A stretch of DNA of 49,345 bases from Sphingomonadales bacterium (GTDB taxonomy: Bacteria; Pseudomonadota; Alphaproteobacteria; Sphingomonadales; Sphingomonadaceae), in the NCBI GenBank assembly GCA_027485735.1, contig JAIXQM010000161.1:1-49345 (forward strand), written 5' to 3'. Position 1 is the first letter of the stretch. Each line of letters opens with the position of its first letter. Under the pieces are notes generated by a model that worked only from the letters and a program-made list of their open reading frames with translations, had not been told where the DNA came from and did no database searches. Of this stretch, positions 19,493-26,913 are shown piece after piece. The translations under genes were made by a program, and so were the position numbers.

Positions 19493-19592
19493 AATCTCGC
19501 CGAGCGCCCGCTAGGGCCCTGCGAGTGTGCTGAGCGCTGCAGCGACGTTCAAGCGGCGCGCGGCAAGCGCCGCGCCGGACTCTCGATGTCCG

Positions 19593-20147
19593 TCAGGCGA
19601 TCTGCATGCGCAGCATCCACACATATTTCTCGTGGTCGCCCAGCCGGCGGGTGAGCAGATCGGCGGTGACGATGTCGCCATGCTCTTCGGCGATGTCGAG
19701 CGCGTCGCGCAGGGTCTGGCAAACCAGGCCATTGTCGCGCATCAGCATCGCCACCTGCTGGCCAGTGTCGATCGGCCGGTCTTCATCACTGATGCAGCTG
19801 AGATGGCCATAGGTGGTGTAGCTCGCCGGCGCCTTGTGGCCGAGCGCGCGGATGCGTTCGGCGATCTCGTCGATGGCGGCGTAAATCTCGCCATATTGCT
19901 GCTCGGTCAGCTTGTGCAAACCATAGAAGGCAGCGCCTGCCACATTCCAGTGCACGCCCTGGGTCTTGATGAACAGCTGGAAGCTGTCTGCCAGCACCTT
20001 GCCCAGTTCGTCGGCGACTTCGGCATAGGCGCCTTCGCTGAGCCCGGTGCCGGGCGCGAATTCGGGCTGATAGGCCGTGAGGCTGGGATTATGGGTATCG
20101 GTCAGCGCAACGAGATCGTCAGCTGCGGTCGAACTGGATTTGGCCAT
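19593..20147 (-). CDS. dps: Dps-family DNA-binding ferritin-like protein
   Basis: Dps stores iron, removes peroxide at its ferroxidase site and coats DNA under stress. The 184-residue protein has the family core: FIKTQGVHWNVAGAAFYGLH with the ferroxidase His, then IYAAIDEIAERIRALG and RDALDIAEEHGDIVTADLLT. A polar, Ser/Thr-rich N-terminal tail precedes the helix bundle. The start MAKSSST at 20147 was chosen over the longer frame, which crosses the promoter. A GGAAC-N16-CGTT site at 20182-20206 lies 35 nt upstream, which is strong evidence for EcfG control. Dps is a typical general-stress target in sphingomonads. Confidence 0.94.
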   Translation of the reverse strand: MAKSSSTAADDLVALTDTHNPSLTAYQPEFAPGTGLSEGAYAEVADELGKVLADSFQLFIKTQGVHWNVAGAAFYGLHKLTEQQYGEIYAAIDEIAERIRALGHKAPASYTTYGHLSCISDEDRPIDTGQQVAMLMRDNGLVCQTLRDALDIAEEHGDIVTADLLTRRLGDHEKYVWMLRMQIA

Positions 20148-20181
20148 GGGGGGGAAGCCTTTGCTGGGGATGAACTCCAGC

Positions 20182-20206
20182 AACGCCCCGGCGGGCGACA
20201 AGTTCC
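20182..20206 (-). promoter_or_regulatory. EcfG-type promoter of dps
   Basis: Read on the reverse strand the sequence is GGAAC (20206-20202), 16 nt, CGTT (20185-20182). This is a full match to the alphaproteobacterial EcfG consensus. The expected transcript start is about 28 nt before the dps ATG. Confidence 0.82.
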
Positions 20207-20223
20207 GCAGCGATGCTGCAGTT

Positions 20224-20526
20224 TTACGCGTCGGATGCGGAATCGACGGCGCGGGCGACCTGTTCGGTTTTCTGTTCGGGCAGCAGGATCAGCAACAGGA
20301 TGAAAGCGGCGAGCAGCAGGCAGATGCTGTTTGGCACGATGATCGCCCAATCGCCGCGCACCACGCCATAGCTGATCCACAGAGTGAAACCCACGCAGGT
20401 GAGCGCATAAGTGAATGCCGACAGCCCTTCGGTGTGGCGCTCCTTGATGATTTTCCAGACCTGCGGGGTAAAGCTGGCCACCGAAATGATGGCGGCAAGG
20501 CTGCCGATCCATGCGGCCGTGCTCAT
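20224..20526 (-). CDS. SemiSWEET / MtN3-type PQ-loop transporter
   Basis: This 100-residue membrane protein has three hydrophobic helices and the PQ-loop signature VASFTPQVWKIIKERHTEGL, followed by GFTLWISYGVVRGDWAIIVP, as in bacterial SemiSWEET sugar facilitators, which dimerise to form the transport path. The start MSTAAWIG at 20526 matches the family. It lies between the PRC-barrel gene (111 bp upstream) and the dps promoter (17 bp downstream) on the same strand. The substrate is unknown. Confidence 0.88.
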   Translation of the reverse strand: MSTAAWIGSLAAIISVASFTPQVWKIIKERHTEGLSAFTYALTCVGFTLWISYGVVRGDWAIIVPNSICLLLAAFILLLILLPEQKTEQVARAVDSASDA

Positions 20527-20637
20527 GGTGATGAACTTTCGCAGCCGATGGCTGGGTGGGTAACAGCCGTGGCGGCCCAGTCGCTGGCCGCCACGGTGCA
20601 CCGGTTCAGTTATCCGAGCCGAAACGGATAAAGTGGG

Positions 20638-21105
20638 TCAGCGGCGCTGATTCCGGAAACCGTCGATATTGCTGTAATAATCGTCGATCGAGCCGGACTT
20701 GCCGTAATCGAAATTGTCGAGCTCTTCGCGGCTGTAGGTTGGTGCGCTGCCCAACGCCTCGCGGCTGAGATTGACGACATAGCCGCTCTCATCGGTATCG
20801 TAGGACAGACCATCCCACGGCAGCTGGTGATATTTTTCACCCATGCCCAGGAATCCGCCGAACGACATGACGGCATAGCGAACCTGGCCGGATTGCTTGT
20901 CGATCATCATTGCTTCGACGCTGCCCAGCTTTTCGCCGTCGTGGTTGTACACGCTGGTGCCGGTTACCCGTTCGCTGCTGATCAGCGAACCGTTGGTGTC
21001 TGATGCAGCACCGTTGGCATCGCGCCAGGATGCCGAATGATCGGCCGAGGGCTGGCCAAAGGTCGATTGGCCGGTGGTGGTGCCATTTGGGGGATAGCTG
21101 CTCAT
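20638..21105 (-). CDS. PRC-barrel domain protein
   Basis: This 155-residue soluble protein has a low-complexity Gly/Ser/Asn/Thr N-terminus (about 1-40) and then a PRC-barrel: GTSVYNHDGEKLGSVEAMMI, RYAVMSFGGFLGMGEKYHQL and PWDGLSYDTDESGYVVNL. PRC-barrel proteins of this kind are common among stress-induced genes of sphingomonads; their molecular role is unclear. The start at 21105 gives MSSYPPNG. A weak EcfG-like site (GGAAC, 16 nt, GGTT) lies on this strand at 21207-21183; with the non-consensus -10 it is only suggestive. It is divergent from the glycosyltransferase gene. Confidence 0.85.
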   Translation of the reverse strand: MSSYPPNGTTTGQSTFGQPSADHSASWRDANGAASDTNGSLISSERVTGTSVYNHDGEKLGSVEAMMIDKQSGQVRYAVMSFGGFLGMGEKYHQLPWDGLSYDTDESGYVVNLSREALGSAPTYSREELDNFDYGKSGSIDDYYSNIDGFRNQRR

Positions 21106-21276
21106 GGGAACATTCCTGTGCGTTGAAGGGTTGACCAGAGGCAAAGGCGCAGCGGGCCCGCGCTATTGTCTCCTGCTCGAACAACCCGCCGGCTGGCCGC
21201 CGGTTCCCGCCGGCTCGAACACTTGGCCGCGAATATACAGGCGCTGGTCTGCACATGGGCGCTGCGCCTGATGGCG

Positions 21277-21301
21277 GGAACCCAAGCGGTTTTCAGGCGT
21301 A
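21277..21301 (+). promoter_or_regulatory. EcfG-type promoter of the glycosyltransferase operon
   Basis: GGAAC (21277-21281), 16 nt, CGTA (21298-21301), 56 nt before the start codon at 21358. The -10 is CGTA rather than CGTT, the same variant as at ecfG and entericidin. Confidence 0.7.
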
Positions 21302-21357
21302 CTCTGCTCACATCGGGCATCTGCGCGGTCAATTCATCAAGTCAAAGGAAATCCCCG

Positions 21358-22581
21358 ATGCCCCTGTTCTGTGAAGATGTCGCAGGTGCCGGTGTGCGGC
21401 CAATATTGATCGTGCTGTCGCATCTGCGCTGGGATTTCGTGATGCAGCGCCCGCACCATGTGCTCAACCGTGCAGCGGCCGATTTCGACATCTGGTTCAT
21501 GGAAGAACCGGTGATCGAAGGCAGCATCGCAATGGTGCGGGAAATGTCGCGCGGGGCCGGCATCACGGTTGTGCAGCCGGTGGTGCCGGCCGGCACCAGC
21601 ACCGCCGATGCCCTTGCCCACCAGGGCGAGATTGCCGCCCGGTTGGTGGCCAAGGCCGGATCGGGGGCCGGATCGGGGGCCGGATCGGCACCGGTGTGCC
21701 TGTGGTTTTATGCGCCAATGGCACGAGCCTTCGGGCAGCATCTGTCGGCCGATCTGGTGATCTATGACAAGATGACCGAGCCGGCCGCCTTTGCCTTCGC
21801 GCCGCCCGACCTTGTCGGCCATGACGCGGCGCTGCTGCGCGAAGCCGATGTGGTGTTCACCGGCGGCGCATCGTTGCAGATTGCCGCCAGCCTGCATCGC
21901 AGCGACGCACATTGCTTCCCTTCCAGCATCGATGCGCTGCATTTCGGGCAGGCGCGTGACGGGGGCCTGACCGATCCCGAAAGCCAGCGCATGATTGCGC
22001 ATCCGCGGCTGGGCTATTTCGGGGTGATTGATGAGCGGATGGATCTGGCGCTGATTGCTGAAGTGGCGGCGTTGCGGCCGGATTGGCAATTCGTGATGAT
22101 CGGCCCCACCGCCAGGATCGATCCCGACAGCCTGCCGAAAGTGAGCAATATCCACTGGTTGGGCGCGCGCCCCTATGCCAGCCTGCCGCACTATATGGCG
22201 CACTGGGATCTGGCCTGGATGCCCTTTGCCCGAAACGAGGCGACGCGCCACATTTCGCCGATCAAGACGCCAGAGTTCCTCGCAGCTGGCCTGCCGGTGA
22301 TCTCCACCCCGATTGCCGATGTGATCAGCAGCTATGGCCGGCTGGGGCTGGTCGAGATCGCCATCGATGCTCCCGATGTGGTGGCGTGCGCCAAACAGAT
22401 TCTCGAGAGTGCCGCAGATCCGGTGCAGCACCGCCGTCGTCTGGCGGCAGTGGACGCGCAGCTGGCTGGCGACAGTTGGGATGCAACCTGGGCCGCGATG
22501 CGTGGCCTGATCGCGACAGCGGCGCAGACCACGCCGTTGCCGGCCCGCCAGCAGGCAGAACGGAGCTCCGCGCATGTTTGA
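21358..22581 (+). CDS. Glycosyltransferase (GT-B, group 1 type)
   Basis: This 407-residue GT-B glycosyltransferase has an N-terminal ILIVLSHLRWDFVMQRPHHV of the type seen in GTs that sit beside UDP-galactopyranose mutase genes. The C-terminal donor site is recognisable from RLGYFGVIDERMDLALIAEV, NIHWLGARPYASLPHYM and SPIKTPEFLAAGLPVISTPI. The start at 21358 has AAAGGA 8 nt upstream; the longer open frame would run through the EcfG promoter. A Gly-Ser-Ala linker near residue 100 comes from a 12-bp tandem repeat. Its stop overlaps the start of the glf remnant by 8 nt. It probably builds a stress-related envelope or extracellular glycan; acceptor and donor are unknown. Confidence 0.86.
   Translation: MPLFCEDVAGAGVRPILIVLSHLRWDFVMQRPHHVLNRAAADFDIWFMEEPVIEGSIAMVREMSRGAGITVVQPVVPAGTSTADALAHQGEIAARLVAKAGSGAGSGAGSAPVCLWFYAPMARAFGQHLSADLVIYDKMTEPAAFAFAPPDLVGHDAALLREADVVFTGGASLQIAASLHRSDAHCFPSSIDALHFGQARDGGLTDPESQRMIAHPRLGYFGVIDERMDLALIAEVAALRPDWQFVMIGPTARIDPDSLPKVSNIHWLGARPYASLPHYMAHWDLAWMPFARNEATRHISPIKTPEFLAAGLPVISTPIADVISSYGRLGLVEIAIDAPDVVACAKQILESAADPVQHRRRLAAVDAQLAGDSWDATWAAMRGLIATAAQTTPLPARQQAERSSAHV
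21655..21688 (+). repeat. 12-bp tandem repeat inside the glycosyltransferase gene
   Basis: The unit GCCGGATCGGGG is present 2.8 times in frame and encodes a run of Ala-Gly-Ser-Gly. Being a multiple of three, copy-number change would alter linker length without breaking the frame. Confidence 0.8.
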
Positions 22582-22963
22582 TTGGCTGAACGTCGGCCCC
22601 GGCATCACCGCCTGTGACCGCCTGATCTGCACCGGGCCGATCGATGACGATCATGATCTTCTCTTTGGCTTTCCACCCCATCGCTCGCTGTGGTTCAGGC
22701 CTGAAACGCGGGATCAAGCCCAGCCGCTGTCCACGGGCGCGATCAGTTTTCCCCAAACATCTGCCTTCACCCACGTCGGCCATTACAAGCACGTGACAGG
22801 CCAGGTGCACCCGCAACGCGCGATCACCCGCGAATATCCTTCCATCCTGCGGCCGGAACAGCATGCGCTGTTCAAGCGTGTCGAAAAGGCGTCCGCGCGA
22901 CGGGCAACGCTGCGCCTGAGCCACGGTACCGGCGCAAATCAACCAAATGCAGCAGCATCATGA
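22574..22963 (+). pseudogene. glf: Internally deleted UDP-galactopyranose mutase (glf) remnant, frame kept
   Basis: The 129-residue frame starts MFDWLNVGPGITA, which resembles the first residues of UDP-galactopyranose mutase (MFDWLIVGAGFTGA). It then jumps straight to DRLICTGPID, and on to GFPPHRSLWFRPETRDQ, HVGHYKHVTGQVHP and ITREYPS. These correspond to the middle of a full mutase of about 370-390 residues. About 190 residues with most of the FAD domain are missing, a second small gap follows EYPS, and the normal C-terminus is absent, so catalysis is very unlikely. The start overlaps the glycosyltransferase stop and the stop overlaps the glycosidase ATG (ATGA, 22960-22963). It may survive as a translational coupler or a short new protein. 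The homology is inferred from memory of the family. Confidence 0.75.
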
Positions 22964-24132
22964 AGGCCAATCCCTTGAACCAGCCGGCAGCCGAACCGGC
23001 ATCGCACCCCGATCGGGCGGCACCGCTGTTCGGTTCCATGCTGATGGGCGGATTCGAATGTGCGGCCCACCGGTTGCGCACGGGCCGGCAGCTGGACATG
23101 GCGGCGGCCACCGGCCACGACCGGCGCGCGGCCGAGGATTATCGCCTGCTGCGCGACCACGGCATGACGGCCGCGCGCGATGGCCTGTGCTGGCACCGCA
23201 TCGAACGGCGGCCGGGTTATTACGACTGGTCGGGCCTGCTGCCGATGCTGCGCGCCGCGCGGGACAGCGGCATCACCGTCATCTGGGATCTGCTGCACTT
23301 TGGCGTGCCCGACGATATCGATCTGTTCAGCGCCGAATTCATCGACCGCTTTGCCAGCTTTGCGCGCCATGCCGCGCGGGTGATCGCCAGCGAAACCGAT
23401 GCTGCGCCTGTGTTCACCCCGGTCAATGAGATCAGCTTCTGGGCCGATGCCGGCGGCGAGACAGCGGTGCTGACGCCGTTTGCGCTGGGCCGCGGCGCCG
23501 AACTGAAACGCCAACTGGTGCGCGCTGCGCTGGCGGCCAGCGCTGAAGTGCGCGCCATCGATGCCCGCGCCCAGATCGCCTGCGCCGAGCCCTTGATCCA
23601 TGTGTTCCCCGCAGCCGATGATGAAGAGTCCGCCGATCGCGCTGCCAGTCACAACCAGGCCCAGCATGAAGCGCTCGACATGCTGCTGGGCTTGCAGGCG
23701 CCGGAACTGGGCGGCCATGCCGATGCCGTCGATATCATCGGCTGGAACCATGATCACGACGATCAGTGGATCGATGGTGGCCGCTGCGTGCCACCAGGGG
23801 ATTGGCGGCACCGGCCGCTGCACGAATTGCTGATCGAAGCCGCCGGCCGTCACGGCAAGCCGTGTTACATAGCCGAAACCGGCTGCGAAGGCGCGTTCCG
23901 GCCGTTCTGGCTGCGCTATGTCGCGAGCGAGGTGCGGCAGGCACAGGCGCACGGCGTCGCGCTGGGTGGCATCTGTCTTTATCCCGTCATCAGTCACCTG
24001 GGCTGGGATGATGATCGCCCCTGCGCCAATGGCCTGTTCGACGGACACGATCCCGAAGGCCAACGCACCATATTTGCGCCGCTGGCGGCGGAAATCGCCG
24101 CGCAGGCCGCCCATTTCGCCGCAACTGGCTGA
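22960..24132 (+). CDS. Glycoside hydrolase family 1-like protein (beta-glucosidase-like)
   Basis: This 390-residue protein resembles family 1 glycosidases. It has the AEDYRLLRDHGMTAARDGLC entry strand, RRPGYYDWSGL, a putative acid/base Glu157 in FTPVNEISFW (NEI instead of the usual NEP) and a putative nucleophile Glu306 in CYIAETGCEG. It is shorter than classical beta-glucosidases of about 450 residues and has no signal peptide, so it is probably cytoplasmic. The ATG overlaps the glf remnant by 4 nt. Genes of this type accompany glf and glycosyltransferase genes in other alphaproteobacteria as far as I recall, so it may trim or build the same glycan. Substrate unknown. Confidence 0.8.
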   Translation: MKANPLNQPAAEPASHPDRAAPLFGSMLMGGFECAAHRLRTGRQLDMAAATGHDRRAAEDYRLLRDHGMTAARDGLCWHRIERRPGYYDWSGLLPMLRAARDSGITVIWDLLHFGVPDDIDLFSAEFIDRFASFARHAARVIASETDAAPVFTPVNEISFWADAGGETAVLTPFALGRGAELKRQLVRAALAASAEVRAIDARAQIACAEPLIHVFPAADDEESADRAASHNQAQHEALDMLLGLQAPELGGHADAVDIIGWNHDHDDQWIDGGRCVPPGDWRHRPLHELLIEAAGRHGKPCYIAETGCEGAFRPFWLRYVASEVRQAQAHGVALGGICLYPVISHLGWDDDRPCANGLFDGHDPEGQRTIFAPLAAEIAAQAAHFAATG

Positions 24133-24146
24133 AGCCATTCTGTTTG

Positions 24147-24171
24147 GGAACCTTTGCGGGCTTGGCGCGTA
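24147..24171 (+). promoter_or_regulatory. EcfG-type promoter of entericidin-ompA
   Basis: GGAAC (24147-24151), 16 nt, CGTA (24168-24171), 44 nt before the entericidin ATG. It lies in the short gap after the glycosidase gene, so entericidin and the OmpA protein can be induced separately from the upstream operon. Confidence 0.75.
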
Positions 24172-24215
24172 ACCCTCCTGAAGCTGCCCATCCTGAAGCG
24201 GCAAGGAAACGCCCC

Positions 24216-24356
24216 ATGACATCGACGATCATCATCGCGGCCTGCACGGCCATCGCCCTGCTGGCGAGCGGCTGTTCCACCACAGCCGGCGCCGGCAAGG
24301 ACATCCAGTCTGCCGGCAAGGCCATCACCAAAACCGCTGAGGACGCAAAGAAATGA
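24216..24356 (+). CDS. Entericidin A/B-family lipoprotein
   Basis: This 46-residue lipoprotein reads MTSTIIIAACTAIALLASGC, where LASGC is the lipobox, so the mature part starts at Cys20. The mature part STTAGAGKDIQSAGKAITKT plus AEDAKK is a near-consensus entericidin. These small membrane lipoproteins are stress-induced; a toxin/antidote role was proposed in E. coli. AAGGA lies about 8 nt before the ATG. The stop overlaps the OmpA-family gene by 4 nt (ATGA at 24353), and an EcfG-type promoter lies upstream. Confidence 0.9.
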   Translation: MTSTIIIAACTAIALLASGCSTTAGAGKDIQSAGKAITKTAEDAKK

Positions 24357-25489
24357 CGATCACCCGCCCGGCCCGACTGGCCGCATTGAGCCTGCTGGCG
24401 CTCAACTTGAGCGCAACCGCGGCTCAGGCCCGCGACAACAACTGGTATATCGGCCTGCGCGGCGGCGTGGTCCTCCCCAGCGACCGCACTTTTTTTGGCG
24501 CCCAGCCAACCCGCCCCGATTTCGCCACCACCGAGAAACTGGGGTGGGCTGCCGCCGCACGCCTCGGTTACGATTTTGGCCGGCTGCGCACCGAAGTGGA
24601 TGCGGGCTACCACCAGACCAGCCTGAAATCGATCGATCTTCGCTCGACCACGGCAGTGGGCGAAGCCGGCCGCTACAATGACCCCGATGGCCGCATCCGC
24701 AACTGGACGATCATGGCCAATGCGCTGTTCGATGTGATCAACAGCGACGGCTTTTCCGTTTCGGCGGGTGCCGGTGCCGGCGCGGCGCGGGTGAATGCCC
24801 GCCATGTTCGCCTGACCCAGGGCGCGGACATGTTCCTGAACGATCATGATTGGGTTTTTGCCTGGAACGCGCTGGCCGGTGCCCGTGTTGCGCTCACCCC
24901 CGGAGTCGATCTGGCAGTGGATTATCGCTATCTGCGGCCAAATCGCGCCAATTTCAACGATACCGCCGGTCAGCGCGTAACGATGCGCAATGATTCCCAC
25001 ACGATACTGGTGGGTCTCAACTTCAATTTCGGCGAACGCCGCGCCGCCGCGCCGTCACCGGAACCGGTTGCCCCGATGGTCGTGCCCGAAGCCCCGCCGC
25101 CACCGCCGCCACCGCCGCCGGCCCCGATGGTCGAACCGGCTGCGCCGGTGACCGCCGGGCCGATCATGCTGTTCTTTGATTGGGATTCGTCCGAACTGTC
25201 GGCCGAAGCCCGGCAACTGATCGCCCAGGCCGTCGATCCGGCCCGCCAACAGGGCATGTCGCGGCTGGATGTTTCGGGCCACGCCGATCGGTCTGGCACC
25301 GGGCCGTACAATCAGGCACTGGGCTTGAAGCGCGCCCGCGCCGTGCAGCGTGAACTGGAGACGATGGGCGTTGATCGCGCCCGTATCGCCGTCCAGTCTT
25401 TCGGCGAGGATCGCAGCCTGGTCGATACCGTCGATGGCCAGCGCGAACCGCAGAACCGTCGTGTCGAAATCAGCATTCAACCGCGCTGA
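24353..25489 (+). CDS. OmpA-family outer membrane protein
   Basis: This 378-residue protein has a signal peptide ending in AAQA, an N-terminal eight-stranded beta-barrel-like domain (NNWYIGLRGGVVLPSDRTFF, then repeated aromatic strands to ILVGLNFNFGE), a proline-rich linker (nine prolines in a row near residue 250), and a C-terminal OmpA domain. That domain has LFFDWDSSELSAEARQLI, VSGHADRSGTGPYNQALGLK and a final QNRRVEISI, which bind peptidoglycan. It ties the outer membrane to the cell wall. The gene is translationally coupled to entericidin and ends before a GC stem-loop. Envelope strengthening under stress is the likely role. Confidence 0.93.
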   Translation: MTITRPARLAALSLLALNLSATAAQARDNNWYIGLRGGVVLPSDRTFFGAQPTRPDFATTEKLGWAAAARLGYDFGRLRTEVDAGYHQTSLKSIDLRSTTAVGEAGRYNDPDGRIRNWTIMANALFDVINSDGFSVSAGAGAGAARVNARHVRLTQGADMFLNDHDWVFAWNALAGARVALTPGVDLAVDYRYLRPNRANFNDTAGQRVTMRNDSHTILVGLNFNFGERRAAAPSPEPVAPMVVPEAPPPPPPPPPAPMVEPAAPVTAGPIMLFFDWDSSELSAEARQLIAQAVDPARQQGMSRLDVSGHADRSGTGPYNQALGLKRARAVQRELETMGVDRARIAVQSFGEDRSLVDTVDGQREPQNRRVEISIQPR

Positions 25490-25496
25490 TGGCATC

Positions 25497-25519
25497 GGGG
25501 CCGGCCCAACGCCGGCCCC
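25497..25519 (+). terminator. GC stem-loop after the OmpA-family gene
   Basis: GGGGCCGGC (25497-25505) pairs perfectly with GCCGGCCCC (25511-25519) across CCAAC. It begins 7 nt after the stop. There is no T-tract. Confidence 0.65.
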
Positions 25520-25580
25520 ACACGCTGTACGGCGAAATCCTGTATAAGCCGTCATGCCGGCACCCCGCCGGCGGGAGACG

Positions 25581-25973
25581 ATGATGCCGCCGGCCCCGAT
25601 CCCCCCGCGCATCCTGATCGTGGAAGATTCGATTTTCCTCACACTGGCCCTGCAGGACATGTGCGACAGCCTTGGCTGGGCATTGGTGGGCCCGGCCGTC
25701 ACGCTGGCCGATGGCCTGCGCCTGGCCCGGGACGAGCCCATTGATGCTGCCCTTCTGGATGTGGAGATCGGCGACAGCCAGAGCTGGGACATCGCAGAGC
25801 TGCTGCAACAGCGCGGCATTCCCTTTGCCTTCACCACCGGCCACAGCCTTGATCGCGTGTTGCCAGCCCGATTTTCCGGTGCGCCGATCCTGCGCAAGCC
25901 GTTCCGGCTGGCGGGCGTCGAACAGATGATCAACACGCTGCTGCCCGCTGCAGCCAGCCCCCCGCCAATCTGA
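25581..25973 (+). CDS. Single-domain response regulator, FAT GUY (SdrG)-like
   Basis: This is a receiver domain alone (about 130 residues) without an output. Acidic residues E15-D16 (LIVEDS), phosphoacceptor Asp60 (AALLDVEIG) and Lys106 (LRKPF) are present. The stretch PFAFTTGH (81-88) resembles the PFxFATG motif of FAT GUY single-domain regulators such as Sphingomonas SdrG, which feed phosphate into or out of the PhyR pathway. GGGAG lies 3 or 6 nt before the two adjacent ATGs at 25581 and 25584; an ATG at 25554 lacks a ribosome site. The gene lies 1.2 kb upstream of phyR, which supports a general-stress role. The subfamily call is an inference from the motif. Confidence 0.82.
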   Translation: MMPPAPIPPRILIVEDSIFLTLALQDMCDSLGWALVGPAVTLADGLRLARDEPIDAALLDVEIGDSQSWDIAELLQQRGIPFAFTTGHSLDRVLPARFSGAPILRKPFRLAGVEQMINTLLPAAASPPPI

Positions 25974-25984
25974 GGTTCCAGGCC

Positions 25985-26263
25985 ATGCCACCGCGTCACA
26001 ACCCCGCAACCCGCTACCCCCACCCACAGGCAGTGCTGGATGATGCCCGCCTGTCGCCAGCGCAAAAAGCGGAATTGCTGGACGAATGGGCGCTGGATCT
26101 GGGCGATCGCAGCACCGCCAGCGACGAAGGCATGGCCAGCCCGTCGCCCGCCCGCACCGATCGCGACGTGCAGATGCTGGATCAAGTGATAGCCGCCCGG
26201 GCCAGCCTGGAACCGGCGCCGGCGTCGCCTCAGCCGGCCGCGCCGGCAAAGCCGATCGCGTAA
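25985..26263 (+). CDS. Small hypothetical protein next to the response regulator
   Basis: The 92-residue product has a conserved-looking core, YPHPQAVLDDARLSPAQKAE followed by LLDEWALDLGDRST, and then a Pro/Ala-rich tail. Similar short proteins (a VLxDxxLSxAxKxxxLxxW pattern) occur in many alphaproteobacteria, but I know no function. It begins 11 bp after the response regulator stop, so the two are probably cotranscribed. Its last 34 bp overlap tail-to-tail with the histidine-kinase-like gene on the other strand. Confidence 0.7.
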   Translation: MPPRHNPATRYPHPQAVLDDARLSPAQKAELLDEWALDLGDRSTASDEGMASPSPARTDRDVQMLDQVIAARASLEPAPASPQPAAPAKPIA

Positions 26264-26913
26264 CATCCTGCCACCGCATCATGCTGCAGCCCGCCACCCA
26301 ACTGCTGGGCCATGGCGCGGATGATCCGCGCCGTCGTCGTATCCGAACCCGCCAGCGCATCGCGGCCAGCAAAGGCGCCGGTGTGGACCGTGAGACTGAT
26401 ACCGGCGGCCGCCGGCGCCGCGGCCACCGCCAGGTGCAGCCGGCCGGGCGGTGCCAGCTGGCCAGCCAGCAGGGCCAGTTCGGTGATCAGGAAACCAACC
26501 GGAATCGCCAGCCCCGGCGCCAGCGGCAAAGCGGCCGCCGTGCAAACGACCGTCACCTTGTCATGACGGGTCGAAACCAGCCCGGCTTCGAGCGCGGCAC
26601 AGAGTTCGGCCAGCATCCCGGCCAGATCCACACACCCATCGGCTTCGCCCAGATATTGCCAGCGTTGCACCAGCGTGAGCGTCTGGATCTGGGCCTGGAT
26701 CACGTCGTGCAGCCGGCGCACGGCGGCCGAGGCACTGTCCCGCGCCTGAAGTGCCACCAGGCTGGCAATGATCTGCAGGCTGTTGGTGACCTGGTGATGC
26801 AGGTCACGCCGCAAACGCCCCTGCTCGGCCAGCGCCGCCGCCAGATCGGCCGCGCCCGTCTCCGCCGGCGTGGAAGATGATGACAGAGGCGAAGGGCCGA
26901 TGGCGTTAATCAT
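26230..26913 (-). CDS. HisKA_2-type histidine kinase-like protein with degenerate ATP-binding domain
   Basis: The 227-residue soluble protein has a HisKA_2 dimerisation/phosphotransfer helix, LRRDLHHQVTNSLQIIASLV, with the H-box histidine at 39/40. The C-terminal part has the size of an ATPase domain, but the N-box that reads NELVTNALKHAF in the intact kinase at 44477-45421 is TELALLAGQLAP here, and no DxGxG box is found. ATP binding is therefore doubtful, and the protein may act as a phosphotransferase or phosphatase. No sensor domain or membrane helix is present. It is divergent from phyR with a 232-bp gap, so PhyR or the nearby single-domain regulator is the likely partner. The start lacks a clear ribosome site. 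Confidence 0.78.
   Translation of the reverse strand: MINAIGPSPLSSSSTPAETGAADLAAALAEQGRLRRDLHHQVTNSLQIIASLVALQARDSASAAVRRLHDVIQAQIQTLTLVQRWQYLGEADGCVDLAGMLAELCAALEAGLVSTRHDKVTVVCTAAALPLAPGLAIPVGFLITELALLAGQLAPPGRLHLAVAAAPAAAGISLTVHTGAFAGRDALAGSDTTTARIIRAMAQQLGGGLQHDAVAGCYAIGFAGAAG

Noticed and set aside
18266..19600. Attachment-site duplication of the tRNA-Ser 3' end
   Set aside because: No second copy of the T arm/acceptor sequence was found downstream, and no integrase gene is present.
21183..21207. GGAAC-N16-GGTT site before the PRC-barrel gene
   Set aside because: The -10 departs from CGTT/CGTA, so it was noted in the gene entry but not listed as a promoter.
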